This document shows, in pieces, positions 26,498 through 35,444 of a DNA stretch of 64,000 nt. Under the pieces are notes generated by a model that did not search any database, was not told where the DNA came from, and saw nothing but the letters and a program-made list of their open reading frames with translations. Position 1 is the stretch's first letter, and each line of letters starts with the position of its first letter. Position numbers and translations under genes: made by a program. Source of the DNA: Roseospira goensis. Lineage in GTDB: Bacteria > Pseudomonadota > Alphaproteobacteria > Rhodospirillales > Rhodospirillaceae. The stretch spans positions 62,001-126,000 of the forward strand of contig NZ_JACIGI010000011.1 in the NCBI RefSeq assembly GCF_014197795.1, in the 5' to 3' direction.

Positions 26498-28737
26498 CCG
26501 CGCCGCCCGCCGCGATGCCCCGGACCGTCCTGGCCCTGTACCATCCGGCGGGCAACGAGATCCGCTATCACTTGCTGCATGCCGTCGCCGAGTTTCCCAT
26601 GAATCACCTCGGCATGGTGGTGCGCTATCACAACGTGCTGGAGCCGTTGCCCGATCCCGACACGCTGCCCGGCCTGCGGGCGGTCGTCACCTGGTTCCGC
26701 GGTGCGCGTCTGGACGATCCGGCGGCATTTCTGGCCTGGGCGGGGGGCCTCCAGGCGCGCGGCGTGCGGTTCGTGGTCCTGGGCGATCTTCTGTTCGCCG
26801 GGTCACCGGACGACCCCGCGATCCGGGCGCCGCTGGCGGGTTTCCTTGCCGGCCTCGGCCTGCGCTACGGCGACCGCTGGATCTCCGCCAGTTACGGCGT
26901 AACCTTTCCGGTGCGCGATGCGCGCATGATGGACTACGAACGCGCGCTCGGCGGCATGCTCCAGGAGTATCCGGTGGTGCGGCCGACCGATCCGACCGAT
27001 CCGGCCGTGCGGTCGTGGCTGGTGGCGCGCTACGACGACGACCCCGACCTGGACAGCCACCTGGTGGTCACCGGCCCGGCGGGCGGGTTCGCGGCCGCCG
27101 GCTACGAGGTGTTCACCGAGGATTCCGGCTACAACCCGGCGTCGGAGGACCTGGACCCGGACGGCCTGCGCGCCTGGCTGCTGGATCCGTTCCTGTTCTT
27201 CGGTCAGGCGTTGGGCCTGGACGGTCTGCCGCGCCCGGACATCACCACCCTGACCGGACGGCGGATGTACTTCAGCCATATCGACGGCGACGGCTGGAAC
27301 AGCAAGGCTGAACTGCCGGGCTACGAGGAGCGCGGCGCCATCGCGTCCGAGGTCGTGATGCGCGAGGCCATCGAGCCGTTCCCCGATCTGCCGGTGACGG
27401 TGGCGCCGATCGCGGCGGAACTGGATCCGGATTGGCGGGCCGTGCCGCAGTCGCAGGACATGGCCCGGGCGCTGTTCGCGCTGCCGCAGGTCGAGACCGC
27501 CAGCCACACCTATACCCACCCGTTCCACTGGGACTTCTTCGCCGACTACACGCCGGAGAAGGAGGCGCCGTTCGTCGCCGCCCTGGAGGCGAGTGGACAA
27601 CTCAACACCTACGGCAGCGCCGCGCTCGATCAGGAGATCCTGGACATCGGCGAGGCGGACCTCAGCAAGAAGTACTCGCGCCCGCGGGCCTTCCTGGACC
27701 AGCCGTTCGATCTCGACCGGGAGATGGGCGGCGCCGCCGCCTTCATCGACCGGTTCGCGCCGGCGGACAAGCCCGTGCGGCTGGTGCAGTGGTCCGGCGA
27801 CACCAAGCCCTATCCGGAGGCGCTGACCGCCGCCCGCGAGGCGGGCCTGCTGAACATCAACGGCGGCGACACCCGCTTCGACGGGGCGTTTCCGTCCGTG
27901 GCCTGGGTCTCCCCGAACGGCCGGCTGGTCGGGCCGCCCGACCAGGAAGAGCGCCAGATCTACACCGCCGCCAGCAACGAGAACACCTACACCGACCTGT
28001 GGCGCGGGCGCTTCTTCGGGTTCCGGTTCCTCACCGAGACGCTGGACCGCTGCGAGTCGCCGATGCGTCTCAAGCCGATCAACGTCTACTACCACATGTA
28101 TTCGGGCAGCAAGGTGGCGAGCCTCAACGCGCTGCTGCATAACCTCTACTATGCCCGCGCCCACCCCGTTTGCCCGGTCACCACGACGCACTTCGTCACC
28201 ATCGTCGACGGCTTCTACGATACCCTCTTGATCCCGCTCGGACCGGACCGCTGGCGCGTCTCCGGCCGGGGTGCCCTCCAGACCATCCGCTTCGACGCGG
28301 CCACCCATCGGGCGGTCGACATGGTGGCCTCCGAGGGCGTGCTCGGCCAGCGGCATTACCAGGGCAGCCTGTACGTGGCGTTGGACCCGGCGGTCGCGGC
28401 GCCCGAGATCGCGCTCATGGACTGGCCGACCCCGGACCGGGCGCCACCCGGGACGCCGCGGCCGTACCTGATCGAAAGCCGCTGGCCGCTGCGCGCGCTG
28501 CGCCGCGACGGTGACGGCGACGGCCTGACGGTGCAGGCGCAGGGCTTCGGCGACGGCGCGATGGCCTGGCAGGTGCCACCCGAGGCCGAGGCGCGCGTCA
28601 CCGCCCGGGATGCCGGTGGCGCGGCGGTGGCGCGCCTGTCGGCCCGGGCCGACCGCACCGGCCGCCTCGCCTATGCGCTGCCGCCGGTCGGTCTCGACGC
28701 GGTGGAGGTGCATCTCGCCCTGGCGAGGCCGTCATGA
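26494..28737 (+). CDS. PelA-like polysaccharide deacetylase, stand-alone
   Basis: Predicted periplasmic N-deacetylase of the Pel polymer, 747 residues. It begins with a Rossmann-like region (about 8-230, ALYHPAGNEIRYHLLHAVAEFPMNHLG, given here as residues 15-41). The catalytic NodB-like barrel follows with SHIDGDGWN near 262 and TASHTYTHPFHWDF near 333, which supply the metal-binding Asp and His residues. SNENTYTDLW and the conserved INVYYHMYSG come later, and the C-terminus is beta-rich. No signal peptide is evident, unlike the hydrolase gene before it; export could be non-classical or the start could be upstream. It overlaps its neighbours by 4 bases on both sides, so translation is coupled. 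Confidence 0.87.
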   Translation: MTAPPAAMPRTVLALYHPAGNEIRYHLLHAVAEFPMNHLGMVVRYHNVLEPLPDPDTLPGLRAVVTWFRGARLDDPAAFLAWAGGLQARGVRFVVLGDLLFAGSPDDPAIRAPLAGFLAGLGLRYGDRWISASYGVTFPVRDARMMDYERALGGMLQEYPVVRPTDPTDPAVRSWLVARYDDDPDLDSHLVVTGPAGGFAAAGYEVFTEDSGYNPASEDLDPDGLRAWLLDPFLFFGQALGLDGLPRPDITTLTGRRMYFSHIDGDGWNSKAELPGYEERGAIASEVVMREAIEPFPDLPVTVAPIAAELDPDWRAVPQSQDMARALFALPQVETASHTYTHPFHWDFFADYTPEKEAPFVAALEASGQLNTYGSAALDQEILDIGEADLSKKYSRPRAFLDQPFDLDREMGGAAAFIDRFAPADKPVRLVQWSGDTKPYPEALTAAREAGLLNINGGDTRFDGAFPSVAWVSPNGRLVGPPDQEERQIYTAASNENTYTDLWRGRFFGFRFLTETLDRCESPMRLKPINVYYHMYSGSKVASLNALLHNLYYARAHPVCPVTTTHFVTIVDGFYDTLLIPLGPDRWRVSGRGALQTIRFDAATHRAVDMVASEGVLGQRHYQGSLYVALDPAVAAPEIALMDWPTPDRAPPGTPRPYLIESRWPLRALRRDGDGDGLTVQAQGFGDGAMAWQVPPEAEARVTARDAGGAAVARLSARADRTGRLAYALPPVGLDAVEVHLALARPS

Positions 28738-31700
28738 AACTGCACGTCGTCTTCGTCTTTCTGCTGGTCTCGCTGATCACCGCCGCCGCGCTGCTGCTGG
28801 TGCCGGGCGAGGACGATCTCGGGCAGATGTACTTCCGCGACAAGCAGTACGCCGAGGCCGAGGCGGCGCTGGAGGCCCAACTCGCCGAGGGCAACTGGAC
28901 CTCGTTCGTGGTCACCCCGCTGGTCAAGCTGCATCTCCAGGCCGGCGATGTCGACGCCGCCATTGCCGTGATGGAGCGCTACACCGACCGGCGCCCGCGC
29001 GACGTGGCGGCGCTGGAGCGGCTGGCGACCTACTACCGCTACGCCCAGCGTTACACCGACTTCCGCCTGACACTGGAGCGGGTGCGGGCCATCGACAGCA
29101 CCCCGCCCCTCTTGCGGACGCTGTCCGCGCTGTACAACCGCGCCGGCCGGCTCGACGCCCAGGTGGACGCGATGGCGGAACTGGTGGCGCGGGGCTGGGC
29201 GACGAAACAGGAGGCGCTCGGCCTGTCCTACATCCAGGTGGCGCTGGGCCGCTTCGATGCCGCCGTCGAGACCCTGGACCGCCTGGCCAGGCTGTCGCCC
29301 CGCGCGGTGAACGCGGATGTCACCAATCTGCGCGTGTTCGCGCTGGCCGCCGGCGGGGATACAGCCGTGGCGGCGCGCACGGCGCGGGCGTGGATCGCCG
29401 GCGGGGGCACGCTGAAGACGGCGATGCAGCACGCCATCTACCTGGAGCAGTTCGGGCGTCCCGATCTGGCCCTCGATGTGCTGGCGCGCTTCGACGCGCT
29501 GGCCGGGGTGAGTCCGGACCTGCTCAGTCAGGTGGCGCGCCTGCTGCGGGCGACGGGGGCGCCGGAGGCGGCGCGCCTGCGGTTGACCCGCCTGTACGAC
29601 CAGGGCCGCCTGGAGCCCTGGATGGTCGAGACCCTGATGGATCTGGCGCTGACCACGGGCCATCTCGATCAGGCGCTGTCGATTCTCGCGGGCGCCGCGC
29701 CGCCGGCCCTGATCCCCGACTGGATGGTCGCCTCCCTGATCGAGAAGGCGTTGCTCGACGGTCGGCCGGCGTTCCTGGAGCGGCTGCTGGCGCACCTTGA
29801 CGCCGCGGATCTGGAGCCCGTGCCGCTGCTGGCCGCGCGCCTGATGCACGCCGTCGGGCGCCCGGCGATGGCGCGCCAGTGGGCGATGACGGCGCATGCC
29901 CATTGGCGCGACCTGTCGGGGGACCAGCAACTCGCGCTGGCGTCGCTGCTCGGCGCCATCGGGGATGACGCGGCCTCGCTGGCCATGTTCCGTCAGGTTG
30001 CGGCCCAGCCGTCGCCACCGCCGGACGTCTGGCCCGGCCTGTCCTGGGCCTACGTCCGCCAGGGCCGGGTTGCGGAGGGACTTGCCGACTTCCGTCAGCG
30101 TGGTGCCGCCACCGGCGCCGATCCGGACATGACGCTCGGGTGGCTGGTACTGGCGGTCAACGCCGGCCGCACCGACGTGGTGGCGGACTGGGTGCAGAGC
30201 GACGCCTTCGGTCGCCTCGACGTTGCCACCCTGGAGCGGATCCGGACGCTGGGCGGCGAGGCCGGGTCCTGGCGGCTTCATCTGGCGGCCGGCGAACGCC
30301 TGGTGGCGGTGCGCGATTCGCCCGAGGACCGCGCTGAACTGACCGTCGCGATGGCGATGGCGGCGGTGACACGGCCGGACCTGGCGGCGCTGCGGCCCTT
30401 CATCCTGGCCCGGCCCGACACCGCCGCCGGCCTGGCCGCCCTGGCCGATCCCGCACCCCGCCTGGCGGCGACGCTGGCGCGCACCCTGGGGGTGGCGGTG
30501 CCGGCGCCGGCCGCGCGCGGCCTGTCGCCCGAGGCCCGGGAGGCGGTCGCCGCCGCCGAGGCGGCGGTGCTCGGCGATCCGTCGGCGGCGGCGGAGGCGG
30601 CCGCGGCGGTGCTGGGCGGTCTGCGGCCGCTGCTGCCGAACGCCGAGCCGGCCCTGGCGGCCGCCTACGCGAGCGCGGTCGTGGTGGCGACGCGGGCCGA
30701 CCAGCCGCCGGCGGTGGTGGCCCGCCGCACCGCGGAGCGGCGCGTCGCGGCCGACGACCCGGCCCGGGCCGAGCAGTGGCTGGCGACGCTGGCGCGGCTG
30801 GGCGGTCTGGAGACGGCCGCCCCCCGGCTGGAACGGCTGGCCCGGCGCGAGCCCGACCGCTGGCTCTATCCCTATCTGGAGATCCTGGCCGAACTGGGCC
30901 GCTCGGAGGAAATCACGCGCTTCCTGCTGGCCGAGCTGGAGCGGCCGGACCTGTCCACCGAACAACGCGAGGCGCGGCTGTACGCGCTGCTCGACAAGGG
31001 CGATCCGGCGGCGGCCGGGTCGCGGCTGCGCGACATGGCGGTGCGCCAGGGACCGCCATGGTCGGACATCTACGCCGAGCAGTTGCGCCGCAGCGGTCAG
31101 ACCCAGGCCCTGGCCCGGTTCTGGCGGGCGCGCGCGGCGCGGCCGGATCTGGGGGCGCCGGAGCGCGCGCAACTGGCCTACAAGCTGCTGGAGATCGGCG
31201 ACAAGGCGGCCGCGGAACCGCTGTTCCGGCGCCTCGCCGAGGGGGCGCCACCGACCGCCGATGCGGTCTCGAACCTGCTGTACCTGTGGGGGCCGCGCCC
31301 CCGTGCCGACGAACTGGCGTGGCTGGAGCAGCGCGCCCGTGCCGCCGGCGCCGACGATCTGGGCGGCTGGTTGGCGCACCTCGTGGACCGGGGCGCGGCG
31401 GGCCGGGCGCTCGCCCTGCTGGACGACCGCCCCGACGCGCTGGCCGACCCGGCGGTGTTGGACGTGGCGGTGCGGGCGGCCGAGCGCGACGGCGACGGCA
31501 TGGCCCTGCGCCGCTTCCTGGCGCTGTCGCTGGATCCGTCGCAGCCCGTGGCGCTGGACGCCGATGCGCTCCTCGGCCACGCCCGCATCGCCCTGTGGCG
31601 CGGACTGCCGCGGCTGGCGCAGGCCGGGTTCCAGACCGTGCTGAACCGCCGGCCCAACGACGCCGAGGCCCTGGCGGGTCTGGGCAAGGCCGCCTACGCG

Positions 31701-32093
31701 GCCGAGGACTGGCGGGCGGCCCAGGCGGCGCTGGGTCAGGTCATGCGGGGCGGGGGGGCCGACTGGGAGAGCACGCTGTATTATGCCGACGTGTTGCGCC
31801 GGAGCGGCGGCGAGCGGGCCGCCCGCGCCTACGACGCGCGCGCCCTGGCCGCCCTGGACCGCGTCGAGGATGGCGACAGCCTCGCCATCCAGCGCACCCG
31901 GGCCATGCTGCTGGCCCGGCTCGGCCGCACCGAGGAGGCGGAACGCCTCTATACCCGCCTGATCGCCCTGCATCCGGGCGATGTGACGCTGCGCACGGCA
32001 TACGCCAACAGCCTGCTCGACCGGGGCGAGATCGCCCGCGCCGAGGCGGTGCTGGACGGCCCGCGCCTGCGCACCTCGCAGGTGGCGCGATGA
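28734..32093 (+). CDS. PelB-like N-terminal half: membrane-anchored TPR protein
   Basis: A 1119-residue scaffold with one N-terminal membrane anchor (about 4-22, FVFLLVSLITAAALLLV) and about thirty TPR-type helical repeats. Examples are MYFRDKQYAEAEAALEAQL, GDVDAAIAVMERYTDRRP, GRPDLALDVLARF and GRTEEAERLYTRLIALHPGD. In Pseudomonas the equivalent repeats are fused to the outer-membrane pore as one ~1190-residue PelB; there they bind and activate the PelA deacetylase. Here the pore is a separate downstream gene joined by an ATGA overlap. The gene is strikingly rich in alanine and GC, with open antisense frames that are artefacts. Confidence 0.85.
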   Translation: MKLHVVFVFLLVSLITAAALLLVPGEDDLGQMYFRDKQYAEAEAALEAQLAEGNWTSFVVTPLVKLHLQAGDVDAAIAVMERYTDRRPRDVAALERLATYYRYAQRYTDFRLTLERVRAIDSTPPLLRTLSALYNRAGRLDAQVDAMAELVARGWATKQEALGLSYIQVALGRFDAAVETLDRLARLSPRAVNADVTNLRVFALAAGGDTAVAARTARAWIAGGGTLKTAMQHAIYLEQFGRPDLALDVLARFDALAGVSPDLLSQVARLLRATGAPEAARLRLTRLYDQGRLEPWMVETLMDLALTTGHLDQALSILAGAAPPALIPDWMVASLIEKALLDGRPAFLERLLAHLDAADLEPVPLLAARLMHAVGRPAMARQWAMTAHAHWRDLSGDQQLALASLLGAIGDDAASLAMFRQVAAQPSPPPDVWPGLSWAYVRQGRVAEGLADFRQRGAATGADPDMTLGWLVLAVNAGRTDVVADWVQSDAFGRLDVATLERIRTLGGEAGSWRLHLAAGERLVAVRDSPEDRAELTVAMAMAAVTRPDLAALRPFILARPDTAAGLAALADPAPRLAATLARTLGVAVPAPAARGLSPEAREAVAAAEAAVLGDPSAAAEAAAAVLGGLRPLLPNAEPALAAAYASAVVVATRADQPPAVVARRTAERRVAADDPARAEQWLATLARLGGLETAAPRLERLARREPDRWLYPYLEILAELGRSEEITRFLLAELERPDLSTEQREARLYALLDKGDPAAAGSRLRDMAVRQGPPWSDIYAEQLRRSGQTQALARFWRARAARPDLGAPERAQLAYKLLEIGDKAAAEPLFRRLAEGAPPTADAVSNLLYLWGPRPRADELAWLEQRARAAGADDLGGWLAHLVDRGAAGRALALLDDRPDALADPAVLDVAVRAAERDGDGMALRRFLALSLDPSQPVALDADALLGHARIALWRGLPRLAQAGFQTVLNRRPNDAEALAGLGKAAYAAEDWRAAQAALGQVMRGGGADWESTLYYADVLRRSGGERAARAYDARALAALDRVEDGDSLAIQRTRAMLLARLGRTEEAERLYTRLIALHPGDVTLRTAYANSLLDRGEIARAEAVLDGPRLRTSQVAR

Positions 32094-33892
32094 GGGTCCG
32101 CCGCGTCCGGCCACCGGTCAGCGTCCTCCTGGGGCTCGTCTGTGCGGGGCTGCTGGCCGCCGGCGCCACGCCGCCGGCCCGGGCCGAGGCTCCACCGCCG
32201 GGACCGAAGCCGGCGGCCCCCGGGGTCGTGGGCGCGCCGGCCCGGCCCGCCGCGGGCTCCCTCAACCGGTTCGGGGTGCTGATGCGGCGGACCGCCGCGA
32301 CGGCGCCGCTGCTGGCCCAGGCCGATGTCGACGCGGGCGGCGGGGGCGGCGGGCCGGCGGGCCGCGTCACGGTACTGCGGGGCGACGACGAGACCCGCGT
32401 GGACCTGCGCTTCCCGCGCCCGGTCACCGTCACCTGGACCTACGAGAACCGCGATTTGGTGCTGCGCCTCGACCAGCCGGTTGGCAGGCTGGACGTCGCG
32501 GACCTGCCGGCCCGCGCCCCCGATGTCATCGCCGGGGCGCAGGCGGGCTATGACAGCGTCCTGATCGAGACGGTGACGCCGCGGGTGGTCGCGGTGACCA
32601 GCGACGGCGCCCAGGTGACGGTGCGCTTCGGGCCGCCGACGGTCGCCACGGGCGCAGCCGGCGGCGGGGACGCGCAGGCCGCGCCGGACGGCGCCGCCAC
32701 CGCCTCCGCCGCGGCCCTGCGGCGCGCCGCCATCCTGCGGGCGCGGGCGCAGGTGGAGTCCGGGGACCTGGAAGCGGCCCGCGCGAGCCTCCAGGACCTG
32801 CTGGCCCAGGCCCCCGACAACGCGGAGATCCTGGCCCTGCTGGGGTCGGTGGAAGAGCGCCTGAACCGCCCGCGGCGCGCGCTGGCCTTCTACGAGCGAG
32901 CGCTGGCGCAGACGCCCGATGACCGCTTCCTGCACCAGGATCGCCGCCGCCTGGCCCGCCAGGTGCAGCCCGGTGTCGAGGTCGGCTTCAGCGTCATCCA
33001 GGTCGAGGACGGCGAGACTCAGGTCGTGGTCCCGGTCACCGCCGGCCCGCTGTTCTGGCGCGACGTCAAGATCACCACCGGGCTGGAGACGCGCCTCGTC
33101 GACGCGCCGGACGCCCGCCGCACCGACGGCCGCATCGAGGACTTCTCGGACACCCTGAACCGGCTGGACGTCGACGCCGCGTTCCCGGTCACCGGCCGGC
33201 TCCTGGGCCCGGTCCTGGGCCGGGTCGGCCTCAGCGGCACGCGCCGCGGCACCGTCGGCCTGGAGCTGGGCGCCAGCGCCGACACGCCGATCGGCCGTCT
33301 GGCCGCCACGCTCGCCCTGCACGAGCCCTACTGGGGCTTCGTCGAGGCGCTGGTGGGTGATGGCTGGCGCGACCGCGTCGCCGTGACCGCCACCCACGAG
33401 CTGACCCCCGACACGATCCTGCGCGCCGGTGCCGGCTACAATCGGTACGGGCTCGGTGGTGACTCGTACGAGGTCCTGACCGAGACCGCGACCGCCACGC
33501 TCGGCGTGACACAAGTGCTGGTGCGGCGCTACGGGGCCTGGGCCATCGAGTACACCATGGACGCCGAGTATGCGCTGTCCCGGGCGGAAAAGCCGATCCG
33601 CGGGCTGCCGGGCGCGGTCTTCGAGCCGATCCCCATCGAGACGCGCGAGAACCACACCGTGCTCGCGACCTGGAACAAGACCTGGCCGGAGGCCACCGAG
33701 GCCAGCGCCTATGCCGGCTACACGCTGGACCGCTTCGGCGACAACGGGGTCGTGTTCGGCGGCCGCGTCGCGGTGCCGCTCACCGAGCGGATCGACATCA
33801 CCGGCGAGGCCGCGCGCAGCATGGTGAACACCACCAGCACGTCGGGGGGGGTGACGGACCGGTTCGGCGTGGCGGTGCGGGTGCGCTGGTAG
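32090..33892 (+). CDS. PelB-like C-terminal half: outer-membrane beta-barrel porin
   Basis: Predicted outer-membrane export pore for Pel, 600 residues. A Sec signal peptide (about 1-31, ending PPARAEA) is followed by an extracellular or periplasmic beta region (about 75-180) and a short TPR pair (about 205-290: AQVESGDLEAARASLQDLLAQAPDN region and RRALAFYERALAQ). The rest is a barrel of amphipathic strands ending in the C-terminal FGVAVRVRW, with the terminal aromatic typical of BAM substrates. The start overlaps the TPR gene's stop by 4 bases. A translation frame open far upstream is not used. Confidence 0.84.
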   Translation: MRVRRVRPPVSVLLGLVCAGLLAAGATPPARAEAPPPGPKPAAPGVVGAPARPAAGSLNRFGVLMRRTAATAPLLAQADVDAGGGGGGPAGRVTVLRGDDETRVDLRFPRPVTVTWTYENRDLVLRLDQPVGRLDVADLPARAPDVIAGAQAGYDSVLIETVTPRVVAVTSDGAQVTVRFGPPTVATGAAGGGDAQAAPDGAATASAAALRRAAILRARAQVESGDLEAARASLQDLLAQAPDNAEILALLGSVEERLNRPRRALAFYERALAQTPDDRFLHQDRRRLARQVQPGVEVGFSVIQVEDGETQVVVPVTAGPLFWRDVKITTGLETRLVDAPDARRTDGRIEDFSDTLNRLDVDAAFPVTGRLLGPVLGRVGLSGTRRGTVGLELGASADTPIGRLAATLALHEPYWGFVEALVGDGWRDRVAVTATHELTPDTILRAGAGYNRYGLGGDSYEVLTETATATLGVTQVLVRRYGAWAIEYTMDAEYALSRAEKPIRGLPGAVFEPIPIETRENHTVLATWNKTWPEATEASAYAGYTLDRFGDNGVVFGGRVAVPLTERIDITGEAARSMVNTTSTSGGVTDRFGVAVRVRW

Positions 33893-33974
33893 CGCCCGCG
33901 CCACGCCGGCGCACGGGGCGCCAGCACGGCGCGGGCCGACCACGCCACCGGCCCGGCGCATCCAGGGGGGAGTC

Positions 33975-35444
33975 ATGCGGGACGGCGACAGGGGCACGGA
34001 CAGGGCCATGGACAGGGCCAGGGCCACGGACAGGGACAGGACCGCGACGCCGCCGGGCGGCGACGATGCGGTGCTGCCCCGGCTCGGCCGTCGCTTCGAC
34101 GTGCTGCCGGACCTGCGTCACATGATGCGTTGGGTGGCGGTGCTGGAGACGGGCCTGTTCCTGGGGGTGGTGCTGGCGCTGGATCTGCTGGTGTTCGACG
34201 GCACGCGCTTCCGCGATGTGGCGCCGCATCCGTTCTGGCTGCCGGTGCTGTTCATCGCGCTGCGCTACGGCTCCACAGAGGCGCTGGTGACGGTGGCCGC
34301 CTGCACGGCCGCCCTGCTGATCGGCAACATGCCGCCGCAGCACATCGACCAGGACGTGTTCGCCTATACCTTCGCGGTGGCGCGGCTGCCGTTGCTGTGG
34401 CTGGTGGTCGGCGTGCTGGTGGGCGAGTTACGCAACCGCCAGATCGCGGAGCGCGACCAGCTGCGCGATCGGGTGCGCGCCCTGGAAACCCAGGCCGCCA
34501 CGCTGACCGATGCCTACGAGGCGCAAAGCCGCGTCAATGAGGCCCTCGAAGTGCGGGTCGCGGGCCAGTTGCGGACCGTCTTGTCCACCTACGAGGCGGC
34601 CCGCGCCATGGAGCGCCTGGGCCGCCAGGACGTGCTCGAGGGCATCGCGGCCCTGGTGCAGACCCTGCTGGCGCCGGAAAAGTTCTCGGTCTTCCTCCTG
34701 GAGGAGGGCGGCGGGCTGCGCGCCGCGGTCACCGAGGGCTGGGCCGAGGGCGACCGCTACCCGCGCGCCTACGGGCTGGAAAGCCTGCTGTATCAGGACA
34801 TCGTGGGGCGGCGCCGGGTGCTGTGCGCGGCTGACCGCGACGACGCGTCGGTCTCCCAGCACGGACTCCTGGCCGGCCCCCTGGTCAACGCCCGCAGCGG
34901 CGAGACCGTCGGCATGCTGAAGATCGAGGCCATGCCCTTCCTCGACTTCAACCCCGGGCTGGTCGACAACTTCCGCGCCGTCTGCGACTGGATCGGCACC
35001 GCCTACGCCAATGCCAGCCTGTACGAGGCGGCCCGCGACCAGAGCGTGCTGAACCCGGAGGTCAACCTGCTGACCGCCAGCTTCCTGGAGCGGCAGAGCC
35101 GCTTCCTGGTCACCCTGGCCGACCGGATCGGCTTTCCGGTCACCGAGATCACCCTGCGGGTGGAGGGCCGCAAGGCCGCCGCACCGGCGGAGGCGGCGCG
35201 GATCGGCCGGGCGCTGTCGGCGTGCGTCGAGGAGGCCCTGCGCACCACCGACCTGGCCTTCGACCGGCGCAACGCCGACGACAGCTATGTGCTGCTGTTG
35301 CCCAACACGCCGCTCGACGGGGCCGAGGTCGTGGCCGGCAAGCTGCGCGAGAGCCTGGCGCCGCAGCTGGCCGACCTCGATCCCGACCTGCGGTTGTCGA
35401 TCGCCGTCGTCTCCCTCCACGACCCCGGGACGGATCCGGCATGA
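33975..35444 (+). CDS. pelD: PelD-like c-di-GMP receptor
   Basis: Inner-membrane activator of Pel synthesis, 489 residues. The N-terminus is a low-complexity Arg/Asp stretch (1-30) arising from short GGACAGGG-like repeats at 33985-34040. Four hydrophobic segments (about 52-75, 83-101, 103-117 and 130-150) and a coiled coil (153-190) lead to a GAF domain (about 205-345). A degenerate GGDEF domain (about 360-489) follows. The catalytic loop reads NADDSY instead of GGDEF, so it is not an enzyme, but R423-T-T-D426 preserves the RxxD I-site by which PelD binds c-di-GMP. Clear GGGGGGAG ribosome site. Confidence 0.9.
   Translation: MRDGDRGTDRAMDRARATDRDRTATPPGGDDAVLPRLGRRFDVLPDLRHMMRWVAVLETGLFLGVVLALDLLVFDGTRFRDVAPHPFWLPVLFIALRYGSTEALVTVAACTAALLIGNMPPQHIDQDVFAYTFAVARLPLLWLVVGVLVGELRNRQIAERDQLRDRVRALETQAATLTDAYEAQSRVNEALEVRVAGQLRTVLSTYEAARAMERLGRQDVLEGIAALVQTLLAPEKFSVFLLEEGGGLRAAVTEGWAEGDRYPRAYGLESLLYQDIVGRRRVLCAADRDDASVSQHGLLAGPLVNARSGETVGMLKIEAMPFLDFNPGLVDNFRAVCDWIGTAYANASLYEAARDQSVLNPEVNLLTASFLERQSRFLVTLADRIGFPVTEITLRVEGRKAAAPAEAARIGRALSACVEEALRTTDLAFDRRNADDSYVLLLPNTPLDGAEVVAGKLRESLAPQLADLDPDLRLSIAVVSLHDPGTDPA

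Noticed and set aside
28671-32114. 1147-codon open frame on the minus strand across the TPR gene
   Set aside because: It is antisense to a clearly coding TPR protein. Its composition (Arg/Gly/Gln/His-rich, no domains) is the usual mirror of a very high-GC gene.
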